Source: an uncultured Bilophila sp. (GTDB lineage Bacteria; Desulfobacterota; Desulfovibrionia; Desulfovibrionales; Desulfovibrionaceae). Taken from it: a stretch of DNA of 15,388 nt. The notes beneath the pieces were generated by a model. It searched no databases, was not told the DNA's origin, and was given only the letters and a program-made list of their open reading frames with translations. Below, piece after piece: positions 13,571-15,388 of this stretch (position 1 is the stretch's first letter; each line of letters starts with the position of its first letter). Location: NCBI GenBank assembly GCA_902373525.1, contig CABKMN010000053.1, positions 1-15,388 on the forward strand, in the 5' to 3' direction. The translations under genes were made by a program, and so were the position numbers.

Positions 13571-14908
13571 ATGAGCCAAGCAACAGTCCGGAAAATTCCC
13601 AACAACTATTTCGACAACATGCCGGTGACGGGATTCCACAAGGTCGTCTTCTTCATCATCATGATGGCCTACTTCTGCGAGCAGATGGACAACTGGAACT
13701 TCGGCTTCATCGCCCCTGCCCTCATGCACACATGGGGACTGGACATGTCGGACATCGGGACGGTCACGCTCTGGTACTTCATCGGCATGACCGCCGGCGG
13801 CTTCGTCGGCGGCGTGATCTCCGACTTCATCGGACGGCGCAGGACCTTCCTCATCGCCATCGCGACGTTCTCGTTCTTCTCCGTGCTCAACGGGTTTACC
13901 GACAACTTCCACGTATTCGTCATCGCCCGCGCCATGACCGGCTTCGGCGTCTTCTGCCTCATGGTCTGTTCGCAGGCGTACATCGCCGAAATGGCCCCCG
14001 CCGAATCGCGCGGCAAGTGGCAGAACCTCGTCGCCGCCGTCGGCTTCTCCGCCGTCCCGGTCATCGGCGTCATGTGCCGCGCAATCATCCCCCTCGCCGA
14101 AGAGGCGTGGCGCTACATCTTCTATTTCGGCGGCGTCGGCCTCATCGCCTTCGTCATCGGCCTGCGCTACCTCAAGGAATCCCCCCGCTGGCTGGTCGCC
14201 CGCGGCAGGGTCGAGGAAGCCGAACAGGTCGTCTTTGAAATCACCGGCAAGCACGTGGACCTCTCCGAAGCCGCCAAAAACGTGCAGACCAAGGTCCCCG
14301 TACGGGAAGTGCTGACCGGCATGTTCCAACGCCAGTACATCAAGCGCACGCTGGTCCTCCTCGCCATCGTGGTCTTCACCAATCCCGCGACCTTCACGGT
14401 CACCAACTGGACGGCGACCCTGCTCAAGGCGCACGGTTTCTCGCTGGAAGACAGCCTGATGGCCACGACGATCATCTCCATCGGCGTCCCTGCGGGCCTG
14501 TTCTTTTCCTCCTTCGTCACCGACCTCGGCGGGCGCAAGATTCCGATCATGTGCATGCTGCTCATCCTCGCCGTCCTCGGCCCCATCTTCGGCAATGTGG
14601 TCGGCTACTGGCCCATCGTCATCACCGGACTCGTCCTGACCGCCGTAGTCATGGCCGTGGGCTTCACCGTCTTCTCCTACACCGCCGAATCCTACCCGAC
14701 CCGCATGCGCAACACCGCAACCGGCTTCCACAGCTCCACCGGACGCCTCGCCGTCGCCGCGGCGCAACCGCTTATCCCGATGGTTTACGCGGCCTACAGC
14801 TTTGACGGCGTATTCTGGATTTTCAGCTTCATGTGCTTCGTCCCCGCCGTGGTCGTCGCCATCTGGGGCCAGCGCACCGGCGGCAAGTCCCTTGAGGAAA
14901 TCGCCTGA
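13571..14908 (+). CDS. MFS transporter, aromatic acid/sugar-type
   Basis: This 445-aa protein has the 12-helix layout of the major facilitator superfamily. DFIGRRR (85-91) is the loop 2-3 signature and DLGGRK (318-323) its repeat in the second half. ESPRWL (203-208) before the central loop and AESYPTRMRNTATG (372-385) are typical of the sugar porter / aromatic acid:proton symporter group. It is probably a proton-coupled importer of a small organic anion. GGAGA (13559-13563) precedes the ATG at 13571. The aryl-sulfate sulfotransferase gene starts 83 nt after its stop with no terminator between, so the two are likely co-transcribed and the transported substrate may be an aryl sulfate or its phenol; this is inference. 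Confidence 0.88.
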   Translation: MSQATVRKIPNNYFDNMPVTGFHKVVFFIIMMAYFCEQMDNWNFGFIAPALMHTWGLDMSDIGTVTLWYFIGMTAGGFVGGVISDFIGRRRTFLIAIATFSFFSVLNGFTDNFHVFVIARAMTGFGVFCLMVCSQAYIAEMAPAESRGKWQNLVAAVGFSAVPVIGVMCRAIIPLAEEAWRYIFYFGGVGLIAFVIGLRYLKESPRWLVARGRVEEAEQVVFEITGKHVDLSEAAKNVQTKVPVREVLTGMFQRQYIKRTLVLLAIVVFTNPATFTVTNWTATLLKAHGFSLEDSLMATTIISIGVPAGLFFSSFVTDLGGRKIPIMCMLLILAVLGPIFGNVVGYWPIVITGLVLTAVVMAVGFTVFSYTAESYPTRMRNTATGFHSSTGRLAVAAAQPLIPMVYAAYSFDGVFWIFSFMCFVPAVVVAIWGQRTGGKSLEEIA

Positions 14909-14991
14909 TCACCTCGGAACACGATTCCTCCGACCCTGTCAGCAACCGGCTTTTCACGTCCCATACGCCCCCAACCCCTCAGGAGAACATC

Positions 14992-15388
14992 ATGGGCCAT
15001 CCGACCATCTATCCCACCGGCGTCACCGTCTACAATCCCGAAAAATGCTGGAACGGCTACACCATCTTTCAGGCCATCGAAACGGGCGCCGTGCTCATGA
15101 ACATGAACGGCTACGAAAACAAGGTGTGGAAGGGGGTCCACGGCTTCCCGAACAAGATTTTCCCCGGCGGCTACCTCATGACCTCGCGCGGCTCGCGTGA
15201 CGGGCGCTACGGCGTGCAGGACGGCCTCGACCTCGTGCAGCTCGACTGGAACGGCAAGGTCGTCTGGAAGTTCGACCGCAACGAATTCATCGAAGACCCG
15301 GGCATCCCGGGCCGCTGGATGGCCCGCTGCCACCACGACTTCCAGCGCGAAGGCAGCACCACCGGCTACTACGCGCCCGGCATGGAGC
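14992..15388 (+). CDS. Aryl-sulfate sulfotransferase, N-terminal part (runs off window)
   Basis: 132 complete codons are present and the frame is still open at the last base; the gene continues beyond the window. AGGAG (14981-14985) lies 6 nt before the ATG. LVQLDWNGKVVWKFD (81-95) is the repeated beta-propeller blade motif of arylsulfotransferases (ASST), and CHHDFQREG (113-121) resembles the conserved His-containing segment of the family. These enzymes move a sulfate group from one aryl sulfate to a phenolic acceptor without PAPS. Unlike the periplasmic enzyme of E. coli, the N-terminus (MGHPTIYPTG...) has no signal peptide, so it should be cytoplasmic, consistent with an upstream importer gene. 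Subfamily and full active site cannot be judged from the fragment. Confidence 0.85.
   Translation, partial: MGHPTIYPTGVTVYNPEKCWNGYTIFQAIETGAVLMNMNGYENKVWKGVHGFPNKIFPGGYLMTSRGSRDGRYGVQDGLDLVQLDWNGKVVWKFDRNEFIEDPGIPGRWMARCHHDFQREGSTTGYYAPGME

Noticed and set aside
13397..14767. 456-codon minus-strand open frame opposite the MFS gene
   Set aside because: Asp/Glu/Gly/His-rich shadow of the MFS transporter's codon bias, with no domain.
1..15388. CRISPR array or insertion sequence
   Set aside because: No regularly spaced direct repeats and no transposase or terminal inverted repeats were seen. The repeated elements are stem-loops without coding capacity.

Overview
The window almost certainly comes from a sulfate- or sulfite-reducing deltaproteobacterium of the Desulfovibrionaceae (Desulfovibrio, Bilophila or a relative). 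The main evidence is a complete, canonical dsrMKJOP operon at 1240-6314. Coding regions are GC-rich with strong G/C preference at third codon positions, which also produces very long antisense open frames. The genus cannot be fixed from sequence reading alone.

Layout. 1-623 is non-coding: the tail of one copy of a dispersed repeat, a strong terminator hairpin, a full copy of the same repeat in the opposite orientation, and a leader with two adjacent inverted repeats that may be operators. 624-1151 encodes an RsbRD N-terminal-like protein that heads the dsr cluster. 1240-6314 encodes DsrM, DsrK, DsrJ, DsrO and DsrP, tightly packed with start/stop overlaps or very short gaps. Together they form the membrane complex that links the quinone pool and periplasmic redox carriers to cytoplasmic sulfite reduction through DsrC. 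A repeat copy starts 6 nt after the dsrP stop and a rho-independent terminator follows at 6438-6476. 6590-7243 is a lone alpha/beta-hydrolase-like gene, followed by two hairpins and about 420 nt of gene-free sequence.

7914-11206 (minus strand) is a three-gene efflux cluster: FUSC-type inner-membrane protein, DUF1656 small membrane protein and HlyD-type membrane fusion protein. It resembles the AaeB/AaeX/AaeA exporter of aromatic acids. It ends at another copy of the repeat. A tRNA-Val(UAC) with its own terminator lies at 11339-11460 on the plus strand, then a DUF4125 gene (11949-12572), about 1 kb of non-coding DNA with several dyads, an MFS transporter (13571-14908), and the first 132 codons of an aryl-sulfate sulfotransferase that runs off the end.

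The most interesting points are: (i) a family of long purine/pyrimidine stem-loops ending in a conserved CAAAGACTTTCG-like tail, four copies in 15 kb, two of them 6-8 nt after the stop codon of an operon's last gene; (ii) a DsrO whose cysteine pattern has lost exactly the four ligands of one of four ancestral [4Fe-4S] clusters; (iii) a stand-alone RsbRD-N protein at the head of the dsr operon; (iv) an MFS transporter paired with an aryl-sulfate sulfotransferase that has no signal peptide, in the same window as an aromatic-acid-type exporter.
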